From Nostoc sp. NMS4 (GTDB taxonomy: Bacteria; Cyanobacteriota; Cyanobacteriia; Cyanobacteriales; Nostocaceae), in NCBI RefSeq assembly GCF_017115095.1, contig NZ_JABXKI010000278.1, forward strand, positions 1 to 32,640: DNA of 32,640 bases, in the 5' to 3' direction. Each line of letters begins with the position of its first letter. Positions within the stretch are counted from its first letter, which is position 1. Below are positions 1 to 7,304 of this stretch, piece by piece. The translations under genes were made by a program, and so were the position numbers. Below the pieces are notes generated by a model. The model ran no database searches. It saw nothing but the letters and a program-made list of their open reading frames with translations, and had not been told where the DNA came from.

Positions 1-873
1 TATAGTTTGTTCTGGCATTACAGGTTGCTGTCCACAGATATAAAGCTTGATACAAGTATTTCCTGGTATTAAGCATTCTGTTAAGCTGGTGACGTTGCCA
101 TTGTGGAAATCAAAAGCTTCATTTCTAATGCAAAGCCTACCACCAACACCATTAAAGGCAGCAACAGCCTCTTCTAAGGCTGGTTGTAAAACAATCGTCG
201 GTAGTGAATGTAGTAGGGTTGCAATGCGGTTAACGATCGCTTCTCGTTCGGCTGTTTTGCGAACTTGAGTGTGAAGGGTGCTTTGGGCGATCGCCACTGA
301 CAGTTGCTCGACTACCATTTGTATTGCTTCTAGTTCATATTCTGAAATTAAACGCGCTTCAGAGTTATGAGACACCAGCAGCCCCCAAAGTTGACTTTGA
401 TAGAGAATAGGCGCTACTACAGAGGATTTTACCCCCATTGCCGTCAAATATTCAATATGGCAGGGGTCTACAGGGCGGTAACGGATCTCCTCTGAGATAG
501 TTTCTCCATTATCTAAGTCATGCAGGTGAATTTGACCAATCTCTTTAGTATCAATATTCACAACAGAACGCACCCGTGATTTGATCAATAGTTCGCGGGC
601 ATAAGATGGAATGTCATCAGCAGGGAAATTTAGCCCTAGTAGCGACGGTAAACGATTGTTGTAGATTGACTCAGCAACCACTTGACCACTACCATCGGCA
701 TGAAATTTGTAAATCATCACTCGGTCAGTTTTTAATAGCGATCGCACCTCTGCCGTTGTCACCGTGATAATTTCTTCTAACTCTAAGCTGCGTCGGATAC
801 GGTTTGTAATGCGGCGTAGTAAACTTTCTTCATCGTGACATAAGGGCAAATCTTGTTCGGGATTGGAGGTCAT
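1..873 (-). CDS. Phytochrome/Cph2-like GAF-domain sensor, 3' end beyond window
   Basis: The open frame starts at ATG 873 and continues off the left edge; 291 codons are visible. Residues about 15-190 form a GAF domain of the phytochrome type. It has a DDIP motif at 86-89 (the PASDIP region of phytochromes) and a Cys-His pair at 138-139 followed by EYLTAMGV, matching the bilin-attachment Cys-His of Cph1-like GAF domains. From about residue 205 a second GAF domain begins. No PAS domain precedes the first GAF, so the layout is Cph2-like. It probably binds a linear tetrapyrrole and signals light through an output domain (histidine kinase or GGDEF) that is not visible. The family is clear; chromophore attachment and output are inferred. 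Confidence 0.85.
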   Translation of the reverse strand, partial: MTSNPEQDLPLCHDEESLLRRITNRIRRSLELEEIITVTTAEVRSLLKTDRVMIYKFHADGSGQVVAESIYNNRLPSLLGLNFPADDIPSYARELLIKSRVRSVVNIDTKEIGQIHLHDLDNGETISEEIRYRPVDPCHIEYLTAMGVKSSVVAPILYQSQLWGLLVSHNSEARLISEYELEAIQMVVEQLSVAIAQSTLHTQVRKTAEREAIVNRIATLLHSLPTIVLQPALEEAVAAFNGVGGRLCIRNEAFDFHNGNVTSLTECLIPGNTCIKLYICGQQPVMPEQTI

Positions 874-1027
874 TGATTATAGTAAAATAAATTAATAATT
901 TGAAAACTGACATAATTAAATCTAAAGACATTTTGAAATTTATTGCGTCAATTTGTCTTCAGTAAAACTACGGTCAAATCATTAATAAAAATATTTTTTT
1001 ACCTTTTATCAAAATTCACCAAAAAAT

Positions 1028-1060
1028 TATAAAAACAGACGCTAAAAAGGTTGCGTCTGT
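1028..1060 (-). terminator. Rho-independent terminator of the ArsA-type ATPase gene
   Basis: Arms 1035-1042 and 1053-1060 form a perfect 8-bp stem (ACAGACGC with GCGTCTGT) around a 10-nt loop. Read on the minus strand the stem is followed directly by a T-rich tract at 1034-1028. It lies about 70 nt past the stop codon of the gene at 1130-2317 and points the right way for it. Confidence 0.7.
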
Positions 1061-1129
1061 ACTAGCTACAAGATAAAGTTCTTGCTTTTTAGTTTTAACT
1101 TTTTGTTGACACAGTAACGTTCAACAAAA

Positions 1130-2317
1130 TTAAACTCTTGTGTTGTCAGCAAAGCGGATTTTTAGATAGTCATCTTCCATCTTTGCCCCGGCTGGTTGTA
1201 GTGCTGCTAAGGCTTGTGGCAAAACTAAGTTACGACGATGGTTGCCAATAGTAATGTTTAATTCGTCTCCAGTTTTACTTAGTTGAACTTGGTCTTTAGG
1301 GATACCAGGTAAGTAAAGTTCTAAGCTGTATTGGTTTTCCTCTTGCACTACTCTCAGAGTTGTTTCTTTGTAATAAACCTGAGTTGGATCTTCATCTTTA
1401 TAAAGAGTTTCTTTCAGGCGTTCTAATGAAGCTAATCCGCACATTTCCTCAGAAAATAGGGGAACTTCTTTTACAGGCAAAGGGTGAAAATCATCATGAA
1501 TTTCCTGGCGATATTGCTCCTGACTTTCCTTCCAACGTTGAAAAAATGGGTCTTGGACTTCGCGGGGAATAATCCGATTCGCCACGACTAAATCTGTTGC
1601 AACATTATACAAACTCAGATAAGCATGGGCGCGAAGAGACTCTTTAATCACCATTTTTTCGGGATTTGTTACCAGACGCACTGAGGTTTGAGTATTATCT
1701 GTTAATACTTTTTCCAGAGCTTCAATTTGTTCATAAAACTCATAAGGTGCATCCATTACCTCTTTATCAGGCAGCGAAAAACCAGCAATTGGTCTGAAAA
1801 AAGGTTCAACCAGGGGGCGAAGTGCCACCGAGATGTTTTGAAATGGCTTGTAAAAACGGCGCATATACCAGCCACCAACTTCAGGTAAACTCAGCAAGCG
1901 CAGTGCTGTGCCGGTAGGGGCTGAGTCGATAATTAAGACATCAAACTCACCTTCATCGTAATGGCGCTTCATCCTTACCAAGCCAAAAATCTCATCCATG
2001 CCTGGTAAAATTGCCAATTCTTCCGCCTGTACGCCATCTAAACCCCTTGCCTGTAAAACTTGGGTAATATAACGTTTCACAGCACCCCAGTTTCCCTCCA
2101 GTTCTTGCAGTGCATCCAGTTCAGCACCCCAGAGATTTGGGCGAATTTTGTTGGGTGCATGTCCCAGTTCCATATCAAAACTGTCTGCGAGGGAATGGGC
2201 GGGATCTGTACTTAAAACTAATGTCTGATACCCTAGTTCCGCACAACGGAGTCCAGTTGCAGCAGCGACGGAAGTTTTGCCCACACCGCCTTTACCGGTC
2301 ATCAAAATTACACGCAT
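1130..2317 (-). CDS. ArsA/GET3-family ATPase with C-terminal HSP20-like domain
   Basis: A 395-residue P-loop ATPase of the ArsA/TRC40/GET3 group. The deviant Walker A is GKGGVGKTS at residues 8-16, switch I is STDPAH near 36-41, and [14 protein letters not shown] sits where the family has DTAPTGHTLRLL. Residues about 325-392 form a small HSP20/alpha-crystallin-like beta domain with the LPGIPKDQV motif, an architecture common in cyanobacterial members. The arsenite-binding cysteines of ArsA and the zinc CxxC of eukaryotic GET3 are not visible, so arsenite export is unlikely; a role in handling membrane or client proteins is inferred. CAGGAT lies about 12 nt before the ATG. The gene is followed by a good terminator. 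Confidence 0.9.
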   Translation of the reverse strand: MRVILMTGKGGVGKTSVAAATGLRCAELGYQTLVLSTDPAHSLADSFDMELGHAPNKIRPNLWGAELDALQELEGNWGAVKRYITQVLQARGLDGVQAEELAILPGMDEIFGLVRMKRHYDEGEFDVLIIDSAPTGTALRLLSLPEVGGWYMRRFYKPFQNISVALRPLVEPFFRPIAGFSLPDKEVMDAPYEFYEQIEALEKVLTDNTQTSVRLVTNPEKMVIKESLRAHAYLSLYNVATDLVVANRIIPREVQDPFFQRWKESQEQYRQEIHDDFHPLPVKEVPLFSEEMCGLASLERLKETLYKDEDPTQVYYKETTLRVVQEENQYSLELYLPGIPKDQVQLSKTGDELNITIGNHRRNLVLPQALAALQPAGAKMEDDYLKIRFADNTRV

Positions 2318-2420
2318 AGATGCTTCTATCCTGCCTGAGAATTTTTACATTTATTTACATTATCGACTGTTTAAGGAAAATAAATGTTGTTTCAACACGT
2401 CTAGGCATTAATATGAGTAT

Positions 2421-2702
2421 TTACCCTAACTCATCCGTTGGGTTTTGCTGCAATAACTGGTCAAGCTTAGTTTCCAGTGCTGAGAGTTTTTTAAGAATTG
2501 TGGGGCGATCGCCATCAAGAGAAATTAGTAAATTGGTTATTCTCTCTTGTACATTCGTTAATTGTGCTACTGCACTCTGGATTTGGAGCATTCCTTCTCG
2601 GAGTTCTTGGCGTTCATGACGTGCTTCCGCCATTTCATCTAACATAGCTTGGACTGTTTTCCCGTTACTCTCAATTAGATGTTTGAGTTCTTTATCAGTC
2701 AT
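2421..2702 (-). CDS. Small coiled-coil protein, function unknown
   Basis: A 93-residue soluble, charged protein with no signal peptide or membrane segment. Nearly its whole length has heptad spacing of Leu/Ile/Met/Val (for example LREGMLQIQSAVAQL and LKKLSALETKLDQLL), which predicts a long helical coiled coil. It lies about 100 bp upstream of the ArsA-type gene on the same strand and could be co-transcribed, but no sequence link to ArsA function is visible. Not recognised as a named family. Confidence 0.65.
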   Translation of the reverse strand: MTDKELKHLIESNGKTVQAMLDEMAEARHERQELREGMLQIQSAVAQLTNVQERITNLLISLDGDRPTILKKLSALETKLDQLLQQNPTDELG

Positions 2703-2778
2703 TGCGATCGTACTTTCAAGTTGAGTTTCTCATTTACTCTAAAGTATTGAGGGATTTTGTTTCAATCCCCGGTAGGTA

Positions 2779-2914
2779 AGTAAGTGGGCATGAATAATTA
2801 AAGGTTTGTAGTAAGGACTTTAGTCCTCTAATGAGGGACAAAGCCTTCACTAAGAGGAAATTTGATGAATTTTACATTGCGTAACATAGTTTGATTTATT
2901 CTTGCCCACTTACT
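2779..2914. repeat. MITE-like element with 19-bp terminal inverted repeats
   Basis: Arms 2779-2797 and 2896-2914 are inverted copies with 18 of 19 positions matching (core AGTAAGTGGGCA / TGCCCACTTACT). They enclose about 98 bp. An imperfect inner hairpin lies at about 2809-2854 (TAGTAAGGACTTTAGTCCTC pairing loosely with GAGGGACAAAGCCTTCACTA). There is no coding capacity. Size and structure fit a non-autonomous transposon derivative. No clear target duplication is seen. Confidence 0.65.
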
Positions 2915-2963
2915 AAGCACAACTGTGTACCATAAACTACGCTTTAATTACCTGAAAATTGAT

Positions 2964-3119
2964 TTACTGGCTCAACATTGCAAAAACTTGCTCAACAAGC
3001 ATCTTAGCTTTGTGCGAATTTAACAGTTTTTCCTGTTCAAATCTATCGGGGTAAGTCATTTTCCTATCTTCCAGCGTTAGCCGAATCAATGCTATTTGTT
3101 CATCTGTGGGCGAACTCAT
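2964..3119 (-). CDS. Short hypothetical protein, possibly a gene remnant
   Basis: The open frame extends up to 3191 but the likely start is ATG 3119, giving 51 residues beginning MSSPTDEQIALIRLTLEDRK. The sequence is charged and protein-like (helical, ending EQVFAMLSQ) and has no membrane segment. The extra 24 upstream codons would overlap, antisense, the 5' end of the plus-strand gene at 3106-3432 and read like its shadow. It may be a small intact gene or a fragment cut at about 3120. No function can be assigned. Confidence 0.35.
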   Translation of the reverse strand: MSSPTDEQIALIRLTLEDRKMTYPDRFEQEKLLNSHKAKMLVEQVFAMLSQ

Positions 3120-3432
3120 CTCATCTATCGCTGCGCCAAGCGAAATCAATAAGGATTTGCCAATGATGGTAGATAAAGAAACTATGCTCATTAATGTTGG
3201 AGCGCAGAATGATGCTTTAATTTACAACTACATTCTAGTTAATTATACGTCAGCAGAAGTAGATGAATATCAATTTTTAACAACTATGGGTGAGAGATTA
3301 ACGAATTCAGTATGTACTCATCTAGAAACAAAAGAATTATTGAATAATGGGATATCACTTCATTATTACTATAATGGAAATGACTCTATTTTCATTGGAA
3401 AAATAATAATATCGCCTTCAGATTGTCGTTAA
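3106..3432 (+). CDS. Hypothetical protein, probably lacking its N-terminal signal region
   Basis: A 108-codon frame from GTG 3106; the alternative ATG starts are 3163 and 3166. The segment from LPMMVDKETML through YILVNY, TTMGERLTNSVCTH and ISLHYYYNGND resembles a family of small exported proteins of unknown function (recognised from memory as a pattern). Those proteins normally have a signal peptide or lipoprotein leader before the LPMMVD segment. Here only about 20 unconvincing residues precede it and they overlap another frame, so the 5' end may have been lost by rearrangement. The body looks genuine; expression is doubtful. Confidence 0.5.
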   Translation: MGELISSIAAPSEINKDLPMMVDKETMLINVGAQNDALIYNYILVNYTSAEVDEYQFLTTMGERLTNSVCTHLETKELLNNGISLHYYYNGNDSIFIGKIIISPSDCR

Positions 3433-3548
3433 GAACAAGGATAACGATTGATATATATTTAAATATAAATCACTCTATAGGACTAGTATTTGATTTTTGA
3501 AATGCACGTAGCAGACTGTCTACGCAAAATAGTGCATTAGACGTAGAC

Positions 3549-3624
3549 GTAGGTTGGGTGGAGGCTTTGCGTAACCCAACATATATCAGGATGTTGGGTT
3601 ACGCAAAGCCTCCACCCAACCTAC
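3549..3624. repeat. Perfect 34-bp inverted repeat (cyanobacterial palindromic repeat)
   Basis: Arms 3549-3582 and 3591-3624 are exact reverse complements over 34 bp and are separated by 8 bp (ATATCAGG). The arm core is GGTTGGGTGGAGGCTTTGCG. This sequence type is widely dispersed in Nostoc-like genomes (recognised from general knowledge). It lies in a gap between a plus-strand and a minus-strand gene end and could act as a bidirectional transcription barrier. Confidence 0.85.
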
Positions 3625-3717
3625 AATTTTTTTGCAATCATTAAAGCCATGACAGTTCATTACTTGACTACTGAGATTTTTTCAGAAATCAAATATGATT
3701 CCTATACAATTTCAATG

Positions 3718-4104
3718 TCAATTTTTTCCAGAGAAAAAATGCTGCTTCACCACATCTAAGCGCGAACAATTCCAATAATCGATATGTGAGACAATCAAAC
3801 CATCAGAGTTAAGACCTAATTCACTCCAACCAGGAATAGAGATCCGTGGCTTCCAGGGTACAGGAGTATTCCAACTGAGTGTCCACTCGGTTTTTATTGT
3901 GTCTCCTAAACGTTGAATATTATGTAAGTCCATCTTCGGATCTAAAAACCAAGTTTGGATAAAATTAATCATTTCTTTGTAACGTTTAACACCACAAAAT
4001 TTATTCAGTGGGTCTTTAAAATAAACCTCTGGAGCATAAATACTGTAAGTTTGATTGACTGGGAATCTTTGATAGTCTTCTTTGAGGATTTCAATGATAT
4101 CCAT
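3718..4104 (-). CDS. DUF2358 family protein
   Basis: About 128 residues from ATG 4104 (MDIIEILKEDYQRFP). A longer frame to 4164 adds 20 residues that overlap the end of the upstream gene, so the internal ATG is preferred. The features are those of DUF2358, found in cyanobacteria and plastids: YAPEVYFKDPLNKFCGVKRY, a middle segment with WTLSW, and a final HIDYWNCSR. The fold is probably NTF2/SnoaL-like. No catalytic function is established. It lies 49 bp downstream of the YbjN-like gene on the same strand, so the two are probably co-transcribed. Confidence 0.8.
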   Translation of the reverse strand: MDIIEILKEDYQRFPVNQTYSIYAPEVYFKDPLNKFCGVKRYKEMINFIQTWFLDPKMDLHNIQRLGDTIKTEWTLSWNTPVPWKPRISIPGWSELGLNSDGLIVSHIDYWNCSRLDVVKQHFFSGKN

Positions 4105-4153
4105 GATAAATATATCTGTAAATTGGTTTAATAAGAAAACTGAAAAATTGAAA

Positions 4154-4717
4154 TTAACCCTCATTCCATAAACGTTCTAATTGATGTCGCCAAGCCGCTA
4201 GGACTTCTTCTCGCCCTTGTGAAGTTTGATTTATTTCGTCCATCATTCCTTCAGCATAAAAGCGTTCTAAGCTTTGCATCGTAGCTTGCAGAGATTGTCC
4301 TTGCTGTTTTGCTGCCTGAATAATTTGCCGGATGCGACTTTCAATTAGTCGATTAAAGACATTATCTAATCCAGCCTGATGGAGAGATATAAGTCGGTTG
4401 ATTGCATTGGACAAATCTGCACTCACTAAAGTCTCATTGTGATGTTGAAATACCCCCCAAATTACCCTTTCATACAAAGCGTAACGTACTTCTTGAGTGT
4501 CATCAAAGTTAGCTTCTAGGAACTGTTCTAAAAATGGTTGGGCTTGTTGGATGGGGAGAATAGGCAGTAAAACTCGCAACCAAATATTATCTTCGGAAAG
4601 CAGCACCAACAACCGAAAAGTAGGAGTGTCTACTTGCCACGATCCAGGAGCAACGGCATCAACAACCGATGTGCTAAATAATTCTGTTAGCGTACCCGCA
4701 ATTTCTTCAGGTGTCAT
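4154..4717 (-). CDS. Conserved cyanobacterial protein, YbjN/CesT-like N-terminal part
   Basis: A 187-residue soluble protein. Residues about 1-110 have the pattern of YbjN / type III secretion chaperone-like folds (TFRLLVLLSEDNIWLRVLLPI, then FLEQFLEANFDDTQEVRYAL and VIWGVFQHHNETL). The rest is helical and rich in Gln and Glu, ending in AWRHQLERLWNEG. There are no catalytic motifs or membrane segments. It stands first in a likely two-gene unit with the DUF2358 gene. The family assignment is tentative. Confidence 0.6.
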   Translation of the reverse strand: MTPEEIAGTLTELFSTSVVDAVAPGSWQVDTPTFRLLVLLSEDNIWLRVLLPILPIQQAQPFLEQFLEANFDDTQEVRYALYERVIWGVFQHHNETLVSADLSNAINRLISLHQAGLDNVFNRLIESRIRQIIQAAKQQGQSLQATMQSLERFYAEGMMDEINQTSQGREEVLAAWRHQLERLWNEG

Positions 4718-4805
4718 AACTTTTTATTTATATATGCCTCTAGATTAGCGCAGAGGTGCATCAACTTATTCACTAGAACGCTTGCTTGTCTAGTCTGAAA
4801 ACGCA

Positions 4806-4837
4806 GTGGGGGCGCACAGCTAGGTGTACGCCCCCAC
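4806..4837 (-). terminator. GC-rich hairpin downstream of the HupE-like gene
   Basis: GTGGGGGCG (4806-4814) pairs perfectly with CGCCCCCAC (4829-4837), with further pairing inside the loop. It lies 40 bp past the stop of the gene at 4877-5572. The T tract on the minus strand is weak (TGCGTTTTC), so it may be a terminator or a dispersed palindromic repeat. Confidence 0.45.
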
Positions 4838-4876
4838 GAATGAATGTATTCCACTGAATTAATTGAAATATCTAAT

Positions 4877-5572
4877 TTAAATAAGCGAATTGCTCAAAAA
4901 CACGACACCGATCGCACATAAAGCGAAGCCAGCAATGCTCATTTTCCAGAGTAAAGTTCGGTTGATTTCTCCCATACCCGTCGCAACACCAATTTTTCTG
5001 GCACTCATGGCAACTGCAAACAGAGTTAAAGTAATGCCTAGTATATAGGCAACTACTGGTATTATTTCTGCCGCAATAATAGATTCCGCATTAGCGTAAC
5101 CCTGAAATAAACCAGCAGTGATGCCTACCAGAGCAAGCACCAGAAAGTTTAGTTGATTTGGCATCATCAGCATAGTACCAAAAACAATGGTAGAAATGGC
5201 GATCGCAGCGCCAGCCGTAGGCATCGCTATTTGTATGTCTGGTAAATTTAGCTCGAATAGATGAATTACAATGCCCAAAACTGTTGCCAAGACAAAACAT
5301 CCAGCGATCGCAGCACCACGAACAAACACAGATGAGAGTAAGCCAATTGCAACAATACCAACTAAACAATTTAAACTAATTACTGGATCTGCTAATCCCC
5401 AGATCAAGGCTTCCCAGGCGTTAGAAATGCTATGTTCAAATGGTGTTCCACTCAATGAACTCAGTAAGCTGATTAAAATTAAAGCTGCGATCGCCCCAAC
5501 ATGGCGATCCATGAACTTTGAGGTCTTAAGTTGCCCCCAAGTACGGGATTCTGATAATTTAGTCTTGAACAT
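4877..5572 (-). CDS. HupE/UreJ-like membrane protein lacking the usual His motifs
   Basis: A 231-residue hydrophobic protein with about six membrane segments, in the HupE/UreJ family (Ni or Co permeases tied to hydrogenase or urease). Residues 59-77 align position by position with the family's GxxHPxxGxDHLLAMxAVG block but read GLADPVISLNCLVGIVAIG, so H is D62, G is S66, D is N68 and H is C69. The second block, normally FHGHAHGAE, reads FQGYANAES at 156-164. Canonical Ni-coordinating residues are therefore missing and nickel transport is doubtful. No hydrogenase or urease genes are nearby. Transport function and substrate are unknown. Confidence 0.75.
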   Translation of the reverse strand: MFKTKLSESRTWGQLKTSKFMDRHVGAIAALILISLLSSLSGTPFEHSISNAWEALIWGLADPVISLNCLVGIVAIGLLSSVFVRGAAIAGCFVLATVLGIVIHLFELNLPDIQIAMPTAGAAIAISTIVFGTMLMMPNQLNFLVLALVGITAGLFQGYANAESIIAAEIIPVVAYILGITLTLFAVAMSARKIGVATGMGEINRTLLWKMSIAGFALCAIGVVFLSNSLI

Positions 5573-5871
5573 CGCTATATACCAAATTAGTTTTTAGGTA
5601 ACTTATACTACCCACCTACCCCAAAAAACTAACGTGGTAATTACGCTAGATCCTACTAACTTCATAAAGTTATGTAAAGCCGCAGTGGTAGAAAAAGTTT
5701 TCTCTATTGAGATTCAAGATGCGATCGCTAATCAAGAATCTGCCCAAAACTGCTGACAATATAACTAAACTATAAAAGAGATTTGGAAGTTTTGATGATT
5801 TATCAGTAATTATTAATTGCACATTTTATTTTTTATAAATAGGTGAATTAAACATATCTAAAAAGTTATTT
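5573..5871. other. Intergenic gap without a recognisable gene
   Basis: About 300 bp of AT-rich sequence upstream of the HupE-like gene. It holds one GCGATCGC site near 5720 and a GTA-N8-TAC sequence at 5598-5611. That sequence matches the NtcA consensus but sits only 26 bp before the ATG and has no well-spaced -10 box. No open frame or strong hairpin was found. Confidence 0.4.
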
Positions 5872-6672
5872 TTATATTTGTCTGACGATGCTATCAACTA
5901 AATTTTGAATCATTTGGGCATCTGTTTCACTTAAACTTTCCAACTCAATTCTGTTGCTTTCTTCTGGCGTACTAGAATCGCTACTATATATACGACGACT
6001 CAAGTTTAAGGGACTATTCTCATAAAATATTGTATAGAATACACACGCTGCTACATACGATCCAATCGGACTAGGATGGCTTTGATCGGAACTATAAAGG
6101 TTTAATTTTAGATTCGCTTCCTGAATTTTTTGCCAAGCAGTTCCCACAGGTGCAACTTTAGCTTTTAGTTCTTTAGCAATGCTCATGTAAGCATCAGTCA
6201 ATGTCTGTTGCGTTTCTGGTTGATTTTGCTTTGCCCAAGTCAAGTAAAACACTGTTTGGGAATTAACTCGCTTAATTTCGGCATCAAACAGACTAGCATA
6301 CTTGTACATTTCCTGGGGATTGGTAATTGGTAAAGTACTTTGCTCTTGCAATACTACGTAATCCCAGCGTTTCGCTTTCAAAAGCCTGAGTGCTTCACCA
6401 CGTTTCCAGTGATTTTTAAGTGTAGCTCCACCAATCACAACCATTTCAGTTTCTAACTTTTTAGGTTCTTTCGTTGAGGCCGCCAACTGTTGTGTCAACC
6501 AAGGAAGATCGTTGAAATATGTATAGCTGTTCCCAATAAATAAAACTCTGATTGTCTGCCGTTCAGTTACAGGGAAAGAATTTGTCTGAATCTGCCTTCC
6601 TAACATCTTAAACAAGACAATTATCAGAAAGAGGAATAAACATACATATATTATCTTGATATTGCTCATCAT
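5872..6672 (-). CDS. Membrane-anchored SGNH hydrolase-like protein (DUF4886-like)
   Basis: 266 residues. Residues about 6-22 are a single hydrophobic segment, probably a signal anchor that places the rest in the periplasm. The catalytic domain shows SGNH landmarks: LFIGNSY (nucleophile Ser about 49), VIGGATL (oxyanion Gly), VVLQEQS, and SSDQSHPSPIGSY with the Asp196-x-x-His199 dyad. This pattern fits the DUF4886 group of SGNH esterases, which act on polysaccharides or acetylated glycans. The actual substrate cannot be inferred. It is transcribed divergently from the secreted nuclease gene. Confidence 0.75.
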   Translation of the reverse strand: MMSNIKIIYVCLFLFLIIVLFKMLGRQIQTNSFPVTERQTIRVLFIGNSYTYFNDLPWLTQQLAASTKEPKKLETEMVVIGGATLKNHWKRGEALRLLKAKRWDYVVLQEQSTLPITNPQEMYKYASLFDAEIKRVNSQTVFYLTWAKQNQPETQQTLTDAYMSIAKELKAKVAPVGTAWQKIQEANLKLNLYSSDQSHPSPIGSYVAACVFYTIFYENSPLNLSRRIYSSDSSTPEESNRIELESLSETDAQMIQNLVDSIVRQI

Positions 6673-6773
6673 CCTTAAAATCTTTGAAGTATAACTTATT
6701 CTTGGACGGGATTCTTTTGGAAATTGTTCTGACTCTTGGTGAGAGGATGTTTGAAAAGTCCTTTTGTTGGTAG

Positions 6774-6907
6774 TGAAATAGCTGATTAACCAAGGTTTTA
6801 CCCCACCCTAACCCTCCCCTTGCAAAGGGGAGGGAACTAGATTTCCGGCTTCCCCCCTTTGCAAGGGGGGATTGAGGGGGGTGAGACGACTTGTGTGTAC
6901 ACTGTAG
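6774..6907 (+). mobile_element. MITE copy related to 29914-30067, left end missing
   Basis: From TGAAATAGCTGATTAACC to the terminus ending in ACACTGTAG this matches the reverse complement of the intact element at 29914-30067 almost throughout. It includes both inner GC hairpins (CCCTCCCC/GGGGAGGG and CCCCCC/GGGGGG types). The 20-bp inverted repeat is present only on the right (6888-6907, one change). On the left the homology begins just after where it should be. Confidence 0.75.
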
Positions 6908-6992
6908 CCTTTTTAAGCTAGACAAGTTATGACCAGTATAGGTTTCAACTCTTTTAGTAGTTTCGTAGGGTGCATTATGGATATGCCGAATT

Positions 6993-7044
6993 AACAAATG
7001 CGAACCCCGAATCAACAAATGCGAACCCCAAATCAACAAATGCG
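6993..7044. repeat. 21-bp tandem repeat, about 2.5 units
   Basis: Units 6993-7013 and 7014-7034 differ at one base; a partial third unit (10 bp) ends at 7044. The unit starts AACAAATGCGAACCCC. There are no spacers, so this is not a CRISPR array. Confidence 0.8.
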
Positions 7045-7304
7045 TAGGTGTAGCCAGGGTAACACACCGCAAATCTTTAGTAGATGAAGTTTTTCCGACT
7101 TGTGTGTACACCGTAGCCTTTTTAAGGGGGGCTAGTGGGAATCAATAAGTACCTAAAATCACTGCAAACCACTTTTCAAACAACCTCTGAGTATATGAAA
7201 GTTTTTCCCAAGAGATTACAAATTTTACCCAATCTAAAACTTTTCTTAACTGAACTGTATTAAGAAAAAGACTAATCTAGAAAGTATCTTCATTGAAACA
7301 GACA

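Larger units (their letters stand above)
6743..7187. mobile_element. Composite MITE-like element bounded by 17-bp inverted repeats, TGA duplication
   Basis: The left end GAGGATGTTTGAAAAGT (6743-6759) and the right end ACTTTTCAAACAACCTC (7171-7187) are inverted copies with one mismatch. Both are flanked outside by TGA (6740-6742 and 7188-7190), a possible 3-bp target duplication. Such ends and a TNA target resemble IS5-group elements (from general knowledge). There is no transposase inside. The interior holds a truncated copy of another repeat (6774-6907), 21-bp tandem repeats, and a second copy of that repeat's terminus at 7097-7116. A 167-codon minus frame across it is only repeat sequence. 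Confidence 0.55.

Noticed and set aside
1130..2317. Arsenite efflux ATPase (true ArsA)
   Set aside because: It is about 395 residues with a single ATPase domain, has no visible arsenite-binding cysteine set and no arsB/arsC neighbours. The HSP20-like tail marks a different subgroup.
5598..5611. GTA-N8-TAC sequence as an NtcA nitrogen-control site for the HupE-like gene
   Set aside because: The match is exact but such a degenerate pattern is expected several times by chance in 32 kb. It lies only 26 bp from the start codon and has no properly spaced -10 box.
6993..7044. CRISPR-like array
   Set aside because: The 21-bp units are directly adjacent without spacers and number only two and a half.
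6608..7111. 167-codon minus-strand open frame
   Set aside because: It spans inverted and tandem repeats and overlaps the start of the SGNH gene. Its translation consists of repeat-derived peptides (LLIWGSH, LLIRGSH) and resembles no protein.
7190..7304. Pho box upstream of the secreted nuclease
   Set aside because: CTTAACTGAACTGTATTAAG loosely resembles CTTAAC repeats but lacks the regular spacing of three units. The CTGAACTGTATT part is a dispersed repeat.
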